Positions 1 through 5,644 of a stretch of 8,432 bases of DNA are shown one piece after another. The translations under genes and the position numbers were made by a program. The stretch spans positions 1 to 8,432 of the forward strand of contig JAGVBM010000248.1 of the NCBI GenBank assembly GCA_020059765.1, read 5' to 3'. Every line of letters begins with the position of its first letter. Positions within the stretch are counted from its first letter, which is position 1. This DNA comes from Bacillota bacterium. Lineage in GTDB: Bacteria > Bacillota > Bacilli > Tumebacillales > Effusibacillaceae. The notes beneath the pieces were generated by a model that was not told where the DNA came from, ran no database searches, and saw only the letters and a program-made list of their open reading frames with translations.

Positions 1-16
1 ACACGAATTCTTTCAT
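1..16 (-). CDS. Start of a divergent gene, product unknown (partial)
   Basis: On the minus strand an ATG at 14-16 opens a frame (Met-Lys-Glu-Phe-Val) that runs off the left edge after five codons. An AAGGA-type ribosome binding site lies about nine bases upstream and a sigma-A-like promoter lies further up at 47-77. The spacing promoter, leader, RBS, ATG is what supports this as a real gene start. Nothing can be said about the product. It would be transcribed away from spo0M, so the two share an intergenic region of about 170 bases. Confidence 0.45.
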
Positions 17-46
17 CGGATTCCATCCTTCTTCGTTACTTGCACC

Positions 47-77
47 ATTATACTATATCCGCTGTCGGAATTGGCAA
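47..77 (-). promoter_or_regulatory. Sigma-A-like promoter for the leftward gene
   Basis: Read on the minus strand there is a TTGCCA -35 box (72-77) and a perfect TATAAT -10 box (47-52), separated by 19 bases, which is longer than the 17-base optimum. Transcription would start near position 40 and give a leader of about 24 bases before the ATG at 16. The perfect -10 and correct position are in favour; the long spacer is against. Confidence 0.45.
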
Positions 78-187
78 GGGACGGTCAAAATCCGGCATGA
101 ATCGCAACACTCCCGTATTTATTTCAGTGCCTTCTTGATCGTCATGTAGTATACTGGTAGTGAGGGAAACTGAATGGAGGAATCGGG

Positions 188-865
188 GTGCTGAACCATT
201 TTATGGCTGAGCTTGATTGTGAGATGCCTGAGGCTATCCTGAAGCTCGACCGAACCCATATTCCCGCCGGAGAAAAAGTGACAGGCAGCTTTTTGTTTTG
301 GCGGGAGATAGTGGAGCGCACTGACAATGCCATCGATATCGAATTTGTGCGGAGAGCGCAGATTCAAGACGAGGTCATCGAACAAAAACTGGAAGAGTTT
401 CGAACCGAGACTTTTTTTCTGGATGAAGAATCACAGACGGTGAAAATTCCGTTTTCGTACCAATTGCCACAGTGGCTTCCCGTATCCACTCACGCAATAC
501 GCTATTATTTGAGGCCGAAATTGCCTGCCGTATCAGAATGTGACACCCAATGGGATGAATTGGCAGGTCTGCATGCTCTGATTGTCCAGCCGAATGCGGA
601 TCAAACCAGGTTGTTTCATGCCTTGTCCGAGTTGGGATTTCAGGAAAAACTCGATTCCAGAGGTTGGAACGGGATTGCTCAACAGTTTCATTTTACTTCC
701 GGCAAGCGGTTCGCCAGTGACATTCACGAGTTGACGATATTATTTCAAGCCGATAAAAATACCGCGCATGTACAATTGATATTGGATCAGGCGGAGCCGG
801 TCCGTTTTGCACTGAGCGAGGATCAGGATTTGTACGCTGTGTTTCTGAAAACGCTTCACTTATAA
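188..865 (+). CDS. spo0M: Spo0M-like sporulation-control protein
   Basis: This 225-residue cytoplasmic protein matches the general pattern of the Spo0M family: an arrestin-like beta-sandwich protein that in Bacillus subtilis influences entry into sporulation. The N-terminal half has the family's alternating strands, starting with a segment around residues 17-36 (Leu-Asp-Arg then Pro-Ala-Gly-Glu-Lys-Val-Thr-Gly). A Pro-rich stretch near residues 89-101 is followed by the strand Ile-Arg-Tyr-Tyr-Leu, as in the family. B. subtilis Spo0M is about 258 residues, so this copy is somewhat shorter. The start is GTG, chosen because GGAGG at 176-180 sits seven bases upstream. A TATACT hexamer at 150-155 could be a -10 box but has no convincing -35. 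No transmembrane segment or signal peptide is seen. Identification rests on recognised fold pattern, so family membership is more certain than exact function. Confidence 0.75.
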   Translation: MLNHFMAELDCEMPEAILKLDRTHIPAGEKVTGSFLFWREIVERTDNAIDIEFVRRAQIQDEVIEQKLEEFRTETFFLDEESQTVKIPFSYQLPQWLPVSTHAIRYYLRPKLPAVSECDTQWDELAGLHALIVQPNADQTRLFHALSELGFQEKLDSRGWNGIAQQFHFTSGKRFASDIHELTILFQADKNTAHVQLILDQAEPVRFALSEDQDLYAVFLKTLHL

Positions 866-871
866 GAAGAC

Positions 872-1013
872 AGAGGGGCTGTCCAACAAGTCGATTCGGG
901 AAATCTAACGCCCTATAATCAGCTATCCCGTACCACTCTTCAGGTGATACGGGATAGTTTTTGACGTATTTGGATTTGGCTGATCCGGGTACTCCCATTT
1001 TGGGATAGCCTCT
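872..1013. mobile_element. MITE-like remnant or decayed IS ends
   Basis: The left end (AGAGGGGCTGTCCAA, 872-886) and the right end (reverse complement AGAGGCTATCCCAA, 1000-1013) form imperfect terminal inverted repeats with about 13 pairs, a two-base bulge and one extra base. The interior has no gene but holds a strong internal palindrome. GAGGCTGTCCCAAAA-like ends are common among Firmicute insertion sequences, for example IS1182/IS4-type elements, so this is probably a short non-autonomous derivative or collapsed copy. No target-site duplication is obvious. It sits between the convergent spo0M and cytochrome c genes. Confidence 0.5.
921..962 (+). terminator. Intrinsic terminator downstream of spo0M
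   Basis: CTATCCCGTA (923-932) pairs perfectly with TACGGGATAG (948-957). The stem extends inward by CCAC/GGTG around a six-base loop with one bulged A, and a TTTTT tract follows at 958-962. It has a U-tract only on the plus strand, so it serves spo0M rather than the converging cytochrome c gene. It lies inside the MITE-like element. Confidence 0.8.
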
Positions 1014-1026
1014 TTGTTTGCACCGG

Positions 1027-1422
1027 TTACTTCAGCGTTTTTAAATATTTGGCGACTTCCGCTTCTTTGCCGCTGGCAAGTCCTTTCGGCATTGACGAGC
1101 CTTTGCCGTTTTTCAGAATGTTGACAAGCTCTTCTTCGCTCAGGGATTGTCCGGCTTTGATCAGAGAAGGCCCGAAAGCGCCTTTCAGATCTTGGCCGTG
1201 GCAGGTAGCACAGTTTTGGCTCACAAAACCTTTCATTTCGCTGCCGCCGCCTGATGCAGTGGAAGAAGCCTGGGTTTGCTTTTGCTTTTGGTCTTCTTTG
1301 GCAGATGCTTCTTCTGACTTATGACCGGCTTGGATCCCGTACATAATAACGCCTACACCGAAGAGGATACCCAGTGCGGCCGGTACGCCAGCTACAAGAA
1401 GACCTCTCAATGTCTTGTTCAT
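1027..1422 (-). CDS. cccA: Membrane-anchored class I cytochrome c
   Basis: A 131-residue electron carrier on the outer face of the membrane. An uncleaved-looking hydrophobic anchor (about residues 6-30) is followed by a Lys/Glu/Gln/Ser-rich linker and then a short haem domain. Covalent haem attachment is shown by Cys-Ala-Thr-Cys-His at residues 71-75, with the distal Met ligand in Ser-Ser-Met-Pro at residue 111. The layout matches B. subtilis cytochrome c-550 (CccA) more than lipoprotein c-551, because there is no lipobox. The start is the ATG at 1422, about 12 bases after GGGAGG. A TTG at 1434 is in frame but touches the RBS and cannot be used. The likely role is passing electrons to a caa3-type oxidase. 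The symbol is by analogy. No clear terminator with a U-tract follows on this strand. Confidence 0.88.
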   Translation of the reverse strand: MNKTLRGLLVAGVPAALGILFGVGVIMYGIQAGHKSEEASAKEDQKQKQTQASSTASGGGSEMKGFVSQNCATCHGQDLKGAFGPSLIKAGQSLSEEELVNILKNGKGSSMPKGLASGKEAEVAKYLKTLK

Positions 1423-1528
1423 GTCTGGTTTCAACCTCCCTTTCTATCGTTATTATCCTATCATAAAATCAATCATAGGGGAACTACACTTCGAAATTAC
1501 TTGCGGATAGTAGTTTTTCAAAATCATC

Positions 1529-1557
1529 TTTTCGGGAAATCATCCCTTTGTTATACT
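1529..1557 (+). promoter_or_regulatory. Extended -10 promoter for the CxxC protein gene
   Basis: TGTTATACT at 1549-1557 is an extended -10 element (TGn followed by TATACT). The -35 candidate TTTTCG at 1529-1534 has the right 17-base spacing but matches weakly, as expected for extended -10 promoters. The start codon is about 33 bases further on. Confidence 0.55.
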
Positions 1558-1590
1558 TGGACTAGCACAAGAAATGGAGGCACAGGCCGG

Positions 1591-1995
1591 ATGCATGTTT
1601 GTGATTTTTGCGGTGTCGAGAAAGAGACTTTTGATTCAGTCGACGGACAGATCGTATCGAATTTTGCGCAGATTTCGATTGAGGGCCCCCATCAGGGAAA
1701 ACATATCTGCGGCATTTGCTACAAGAATCTGCTGCCGGTCGACATTTACTTCGCTTGCTACGTTGCGTTGTCCGATGGGCAGTATGAAGGGTTTGTCATG
1801 AATCATTCCTTTGCCTCCGAAGAACCGACTTATATGGTGGCGGCACGCGGACTGGAATATGACGGCATCCCCCAAGATTATGTGCTGCTGACCGAGATTC
1901 CGGCAGAACTGATTTCGCTGCGGAATGATGAAGCCATTCCGGATGATTTGCGCCAAGAATGGGAAGCGGCGATGGCGGAAGCCGGTACGCATTAA
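1591..1995 (+). CDS. Small cytoplasmic protein with paired CxxC motifs
   Basis: I do not recognise this 134-residue protein. It begins with Cys4-x2-Cys7 and has a second pair Cys40-x2-Cys43 after a 32-residue insert, the arrangement of a four-cysteine zinc ribbon or knuckle. The remaining two thirds are acidic and look globular, with a helix-like acidic C-terminus. There is no signal peptide or membrane segment. The ATG at 1591 was chosen because GGAGG (1576-1580) lies ten bases upstream and the reading frame before it has no better start. An extended -10 promoter lies just upstream. The SDR-family gene starts 91 bases after the stop with no terminator between, so the two may be co-transcribed. 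Zinc binding is inferred from the cysteine spacing only. Confidence 0.75.
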   Translation: MHVCDFCGVEKETFDSVDGQIVSNFAQISIEGPHQGKHICGICYKNLLPVDIYFACYVALSDGQYEGFVMNHSFASEEPTYMVAARGLEYDGIPQDYVLLTEIPAELISLRNDEAIPDDLRQEWEAAMAEAGTH

Positions 1996-2086
1996 AACCG
2001 AATCAGAACAGGGCGGCCTTACGCCTTCCCTTTCGATAGATTCATCAAGCAAAGAAGAGGGAACATGGATGAAGGAGTGTGCAGAC

Positions 2087-2869
2087 ATGAGATTGCAAGG
2101 CAAGATCGCGGTCATTACCGCCGCCAGCAAAGGACTGGGAAAAGGGATCGCGTTGCGGTTCGCGCAAGAAGGCGCTAAATTGCTGATTGCAAGCCGCAAT
2201 GAAGAGAACATCCGAACAACGGCCGAAGAGATCCGCGACGCAACTGGAGCGGAAGTCATTGCCCTGGCGGCTGATGTTTCGAAAAAGGCGGATGTGGACA
2301 AGCTGATCGAGACGGTTCGAGCGTCGTACGGATCGCTTGACATCTTGGTCAATAACGCGGGCGGACCGCCGGCGGGAACCTTTCTCGATTTTGACGATGC
2401 AGCGTGGGAAAAGGCGTTTGAACTGAATCTGATGAGTGTGGTTCGCGTGACCCGCGGATTGCTGCCGATGATGATGGAAAAGAACTACGGACGCATTATC
2501 AATATTACGTCTGCCGGCGTAAAACAGCCGATTCCGAACCTGATTCTTTCCAATTCGATTCGGGCTGCCGTCAACGGGTTCAGCAAAACGCTGTCGCAAG
2601 AAATGGCACCGTACGGAATTTTGGTCAATAATCTGGCGCCAGGTCGAATCGACACCGACCGGGTCCGGGAACTCGATCAGATTGCGGCAAACAAGCTGGG
2701 GATCTCGCAAGAAGCGGCGAAAGACAATTGGACCAAACAGATTCCGGTGGGCCGGTACGGAGAAGTGGAAGAATTCGCGAATGTGGCGCTATTCTTGGCT
2801 TCCGAAGAATCCAGCTATATTTCGGGCCAGATTTATGTGGTAGACGGCGGTCTGGTCAAAGGATATTAA
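2087..2869 (+). CDS. SDR-family protein, atypical (no Tyr-x3-Lys)
   Basis: A 260-residue Rossmann-fold protein of the short-chain dehydrogenase/reductase superfamily, usually annotated as 3-oxoacyl-ACP reductase-like. The nucleotide-binding motif Thr-Ala-Ala-Ser-Lys-Gly-Leu-Gly is at 11-18, Ala-Asp-Val at 62-64, Asn-Asn-Ala-Gly at 89-92 and the structural Asn at 114. Ser142 is in the catalytic serine position, but the catalytic Tyr and Lys are replaced by Ser155 and Arg159. The C-terminal Ser-Gly-Gln-Ile-Tyr-Val-Val-Asp-Gly-Gly is typical. Arg37 after the second strand suggests NADP(H). From memory this resembles the conserved domain group described as BKR-like SDR-like (cd05344), which also lacks the standard tetrad. 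The ATG at 2087 is preferred, nine bases after GAAGGAG; an in-frame ATG at 2069 is the alternative. Substrate and activity are unknown. Confidence 0.88.
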   Translation: MRLQGKIAVITAASKGLGKGIALRFAQEGAKLLIASRNEENIRTTAEEIRDATGAEVIALAADVSKKADVDKLIETVRASYGSLDILVNNAGGPPAGTFLDFDDAAWEKAFELNLMSVVRVTRGLLPMMMEKNYGRIINITSAGVKQPIPNLILSNSIRAAVNGFSKTLSQEMAPYGILVNNLAPGRIDTDRVRELDQIAANKLGISQEAAKDNWTKQIPVGRYGEVEEFANVALFLASEESSYISGQIYVVDGGLVKGY

Positions 2870-2879
2870 TCGATCAAAG

Positions 2880-2915
2880 AGAGAAACTTTTCCCTTTGCG
2901 GAAAAGTTTCTTTTT
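2880..2915 (+). terminator. Intrinsic terminator after the SDR gene
   Basis: An 11-base perfect stem, GAAACTTTTCC (2883-2893) with GGAAAAGTTTC (2900-2910), closes a six-base loop and is followed by TTTTT at 2911-2915. It begins about ten bases after the stop codon and cleanly separates the SDR gene from the spoVK-like gene. Confidence 0.92.
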
Positions 2916-2944
2916 CATGTGCATGTTCAATTCCTCATAGGATA
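2915..2944 (+). promoter_or_regulatory. Candidate sigma-E/sigma-K (mother-cell) promoter
   Basis: CATAGGATA at 2936-2944 fits the CATAnnnTA -10 of sigma-K and six of eight positions of the sigma-E -10. TCATGTG at 2915-2921 fits five of seven positions of the sigma-E -35, with a 14-base spacer inside the usual 13-15 range. It lies about 35 bases upstream of the spoVK-like start and directly after the previous terminator. No good sigma-A promoter is seen in the same gap. Mother-cell control of spoVK is known in B. subtilis. Confidence 0.5.
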
Positions 2945-2977
2945 GAAAGCAAGCAGACATTGATGAGGGGTGAATTC

Positions 2978-3928
2978 ATGACTCAAAACACAATGACCTT
3001 CACCTATTTGAAATCATCGGAAAAAAAGGCCGTCATTAATCCACCACCCCGCGCCCCGGATCCGCCTGCCTCTGTTTCCGCAGTACAGCAACCCGGCACG
3101 GAATCGGAGACTTACCTGCTGTCTCTGCCAAACCGACATTATGAACTGGCACTGCAAGAACTCGACAAGATGATCGGGTTGGGGACCATTAAGTCGAGTA
3201 TTCACGAATTGGCTCACTATACGGCCGTCCAACAATTTCGCAGAAAACAGGGATATAAAACTCCTGCCATGTCTATGCACATGGCATTTCTGGGGAATCC
3301 GGGAACCGGTAAAACGACGGTTGCCAGATTGTTGGCGAGATTGTATCACCGAATCGGCATCTTAAAAGAGGAGAAATTTCAGGAAGTAAGCCGCGTGGAC
3401 CTAGTGGGAAATTATGTGGGACATACCGCAAAAGATACACTGGCTGTGCTGGAACAGGCGAAGGGCGGAATTTTGTTCATCGACGAAGCATATGCATTGG
3501 TCCGTGAGAATCCGAACGATTTCGGCATGGAAGCGGTGGAAACGCTGCTCAAATACATGGAAGACCATCGGGATGAAATCATTGTCATCTTTGCCGGCTA
3601 CCGGGAACCCATGCTCAGTTTTTTGGGAAGCAATCCCGGGTTGGCGTCCCGAATCCCGTATCAGCTGCATTTTCCGGATTACACCACTGAGGAATTGCTG
3701 TCCATTTCTCGTTATGTTGCCGATGAGTATGATTATCAGCTGTCGTCCGGATATCAAAAAGCGTTGCTGCATCGTTTCTTTCGCGAGAAGCAAAAATTGC
3801 ATTTTTCCAATGGAAGGTATGTCCGCAACTGTATTGAAAACAGCATCCGCAAACAAAATTCAAGACTTGCCCGCGCCAGTGGATTTCTTCCGGAAGATCT
3901 CAACCTGCTTCAAGAAGAAGATTTGTGA
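2978..3928 (+). CDS. spoVK: Stage V sporulation protein K-like AAA+ ATPase
   Basis: A 316-residue AAA+ ATPase of the CbxX/CfqX group, close in length to B. subtilis SpoVK (about 322), which is needed for spore maturation in the mother cell. The first 50 residues are Pro/Ser-rich and probably disordered. Walker A (Gly-Asn-Pro-Gly-Thr-Gly-Lys-Thr-Thr) is at 106-114 and Walker B (Ile-Leu-Phe-Ile-Asp-Glu) at 165-170. Sensor 1 lies in Ala-Gly-Tyr-Arg-Glu at 206-210, the arginine finger is Arg225 in Ala-Ser-Arg-Ile-Pro, and the sensor 2 region is Gly-Arg-Tyr-Val-Arg-Asn at 279-284. All catalytic elements look intact. The ATG at 2978 is seven bases after GAGGGG; an upstream in-frame TTG at 2960 lacks an RBS. 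It may be co-transcribed with the secreted protein gene that begins 62 bases later. Confidence 0.88.
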   Translation: MTQNTMTFTYLKSSEKKAVINPPPRAPDPPASVSAVQQPGTESETYLLSLPNRHYELALQELDKMIGLGTIKSSIHELAHYTAVQQFRRKQGYKTPAMSMHMAFLGNPGTGKTTVARLLARLYHRIGILKEEKFQEVSRVDLVGNYVGHTAKDTLAVLEQAKGGILFIDEAYALVRENPNDFGMEAVETLLKYMEDHRDEIIVIFAGYREPMLSFLGSNPGLASRIPYQLHFPDYTTEELLSISRYVADEYDYQLSSGYQKALLHRFFREKQKLHFSNGRYVRNCIENSIRKQNSRLARASGFLPEDLNLLQEEDL

Positions 3929-3990
3929 GGGCGTCGCATTCATAAAAATGCTGCCTTCTCTTCATCCTAGAAGGGAAGGAGATGATGATT

Positions 3991-4986
3991 ATGAAGTGGC
4001 GGAGTCTGTTATTCGCTTCCTTGCTCGTATTCGCGTTTTTCCCAGGCAACGGAAAAGCGGCAATCCGGCATGTTTCGTTGCGTGTAAATGACATCTCGAT
4101 TCAATTGCCTTATGCACCCCGCGAGGCGAAAGACGACCAATTGGTGGATGTCTGTTCGCTGCAGGGTATCTTACCGATTTCTGTAGAAAAAAGAGGCGGG
4201 GAACGAGTGATTCGGTATGGCACTCACCAGTTGGAAGTTCAACCGGGACGAGTAGCAGCCTTGTTGGACGGCAAGTGGCTGGTCTTAAAAAGAGCGCCCG
4301 TAGCGGCGGCGGATGCGCTGCTTGTCCCGAATCGGCAATTGTTTGATTTGTTGAGGGTTTCTTATGTCATGCAAGACGGGCAGTTAGTCTTGACCGGCCA
4401 ATCGGAACTTGTCACCCAGCTGCAAAAAGAAGTGCGGAAAGTGGAAGGCAATCAAGTCACAATCGGACTGATTGGCGTACTGCAGCCTCATCGCTGGATT
4501 GTGGCCTTGCAGACTGTAACCGATGACCAAGCCAAAGGATATGGAAATTTGTATGAAGCCGTTCGCGAAACAGGCGGAAACGGCGTCCCCCGTTGGAAGC
4601 TGATCCGATTGCGAACCATATCCGATACGGCGGGGTTGGTCTACCTGGAATGGATGCCGAACGGAAGTGTTTTTGAAAACATTGTTTCCGATAAGCGTTC
4701 TGAATTTCTGTTCGTTGAAACCTGCGGCTGTGCGGGAGGGTATCAGTACGGCACCATGTTTACCGTGACCGAAATGGGACTCGTCCCGGTTTGGCACTCA
4801 CAAGCCACCTATGAGCGAATTCAAAAAACGCCGAAAGGCTGGGTGCTGGTCACTCATCGCAAAGACGCGATTCCCACTCGTACCAGCACCACCATGCCGT
4901 ATTGGGAAATTCACGAAATGTGGAGCGGCCAATCTTTTCGGATTATTAAACAGGAATATGTGGATCCGCTGGCGACCCGCCCGTAA
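3991..4986 (+). CDS. Secreted protein, stalk-domain-like N-terminus, unknown function
   Basis: A 331-residue predicted exported protein. Residues 1-23 form a signal peptide (Lys-Trp-Arg, hydrophobic core, Gly-Lys-Ala before the likely cleavage). Residues 24-135 have the short beta-strand and Val-Pro-Asn-Arg pattern of copper amine oxidase N-terminal (stalk) domains, with the family's usual Leu-Val-Asp-Val and Leu-Leu-Val-Pro segments. The C-terminal two thirds are not recognised; they are beta-rich with aromatics and a Cys245-Gly-Cys247-Ala-Gly-Gly motif. Four starts cluster at 3982-3991. The ATG at 3991 is preferred because AAGGAG (3976-3981) lies nine bases before it, while 3982 abuts the RBS. 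No terminator separates it from the spoVK-like gene, so a spore- or envelope-related role is possible but is inference. The stalk-domain call is from pattern and is moderate. Confidence 0.72.
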   Translation: MKWRSLLFASLLVFAFFPGNGKAAIRHVSLRVNDISIQLPYAPREAKDDQLVDVCSLQGILPISVEKRGGERVIRYGTHQLEVQPGRVAALLDGKWLVLKRAPVAAADALLVPNRQLFDLLRVSYVMQDGQLVLTGQSELVTQLQKEVRKVEGNQVTIGLIGVLQPHRWIVALQTVTDDQAKGYGNLYEAVRETGGNGVPRWKLIRLRTISDTAGLVYLEWMPNGSVFENIVSDKRSEFLFVETCGCAGGYQYGTMFTVTEMGLVPVWHSQATYERIQKTPKGWVLVTHRKDAIPTRTSTTMPYWEIHEMWSGQSFRIIKQEYVDPLATRP

Positions 4987-4990
4987 ACAT

Positions 4991-5043
4991 CAAAGGATTG
5001 CCTCTGCGAGTCATGGCTCATGACATTGCAAATGACCCCTTTG
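4991..5043. repeat. Nested inverted repeat ahead of the greA promoter
   Basis: An outer pair CAAAGG (4991-4996) and CCTTTG (5038-5043), a middle pair TTGC (4998-5001) and GCAA (5028-5031), and an inner pair GTCATG (5010-5015) and CATGAC (5019-5024) are nested around a three-base centre. No U-tract follows, so it is not a normal intrinsic terminator. The right arm overlaps the first three bases of the greA -35 box, which would suit a regulator-binding site. Confidence 0.4.
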
Positions 5044-5069
5044 CTGTTGCCGATATTTGCTGGTAAAAT
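5041..5069 (+). promoter_or_regulatory. Sigma-A promoter of greA
   Basis: TTGCTG (-35, 5041-5046) and TAAAAT (-10, 5064-5069) are separated by exactly 17 bases, and a TGG at 5061-5063 provides the extended -10 dinucleotide. The start codon lies 33 bases after the -10 box. This is the clearest vegetative promoter in the window together with the one at 6116. Confidence 0.8.
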
Positions 5070-5102
5070 GGGGGGAACATAGAGACAGGGGGTACAAGTG
5101 AA

Positions 5103-5576
5103 GTGAGTGACAACAAATTTTATGTCACACAAGATGGTCTGCGAAAACTGGAGGAGGAACTTGAGTATCTGAAAACGGAAAAACGGGCGGAAGTCAAGGA
5201 ACGTTTGAAAATTGCCCGTTCCTACGGAGACTTGAGCGAAAACAGCGAGTATGAAGCTGCGAAAGACGAACAAGGAATGGTTGAATCGCGGATTCTTTTG
5301 CTTGAAAACCGACTGCGCAATGCCGTTCTGATTCGCAGCGAAGATAAAGTATCCGGAGTCGTAACGGTGGGATCCACGGTAACGATTCGTGAATTCCCGA
5401 ATGGGGATGAGGAAGTGTATACCATTGTAGGGCCAGCAGAATCAGATCCGGTCGAGGGGAGAATTTCCAACGAATCACCTATCGGCAAGGCATTGTTGGG
5501 CAAACAGGAAGGAGACAAAGCGGTTGTTCCTGCCCCCAGCGGCGAAATTGCGTTTGAAATCTTAAAAGTCGAATAA
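5103..5576 (+). CDS. greA: Transcription elongation factor GreA
   Basis: A 157-residue GreA, standard length for the family. It binds the secondary channel of RNA polymerase and stimulates cleavage of the 3' end of backtracked transcripts. The N-terminal coiled coil spans about residues 10-75 and carries at its tip the acidic pair in Gly-Asp-Leu-Ser-Glu-Asn-Ser-Glu-Tyr (42-50), which holds the catalytic Mg ion. The C-terminal FKBP-like domain ends in the usual Pro-Ser-Gly-Glu-Ile-Ala-Phe-Glu-Ile-Leu segment. The start is GTG, with AGGGGGT nine bases upstream. It is driven by its own sigma-A promoter and ends in a hairpin terminator, so it is largely monocistronic here. Confidence 0.97.
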   Translation: MSDNKFYVTQDGLRKLEEELEYLKTEKRAEVKERLKIARSYGDLSENSEYEAAKDEQGMVESRILLLENRLRNAVLIRSEDKVSGVVTVGSTVTIREFPNGDEEVYTIVGPAESDPVEGRISNESPIGKALLGKQEGDKAVVPAPSGEIAFEILKVE

Positions 5577-5593
5577 TCAGGCCTAGACTGGAC

Positions 5594-5643
5594 AAATCCC
5601 TCATAGACATGGTGATAAGACAACCATGCAGGGGGGATTTTTT
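5594..5643 (+). terminator. greA terminator overlapping the next gene's RBS
   Basis: AAATCCCTC (5594-5602) pairs with GGGGGATTT (5632-5640), with one G-T wobble. An inner stem CATGGT (5608-5613) with ACCATG (5623-5628) stacks inside it, and six Ts follow at 5638-5643. The G-run in the right arm is also the only ribosome binding site for the ATG at 5645, so the hairpin would both end greA transcription and hide the Shine-Dalgarno sequence of the cupredoxin gene in read-through RNA. Confidence 0.75.
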
Positions 5644-5644
5644 C

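Noticed and set aside
98..165. Possible sigma-H promoter for spo0M (GAAT-containing -10 near 99)
   Set aside because: The upstream AGGGACG match and spacing are too weak to call, and the site is far from the start codon.
1423..1434. TTG start at 1434 for the cytochrome c gene, adding four residues
   Set aside because: It touches GGGAGG with no spacing, so the ribosome could not use it; the ATG at 1422 is better placed.
1636..2352. Long minus-strand open frame opposite the CxxC and SDR genes
   Set aside because: It is the complement of two well-supported genes, has low-complexity Ser/Arg-rich composition and no RBS or promoter.
3936..3974. Small hairpins (GCATT/AATGC and CCTTCT/AGAAGG) between the spoVK-like and secreted protein genes
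   Set aside because: Short stems without a U-tract; too weak to call a terminator or regulator, and co-transcription remains the simpler reading.
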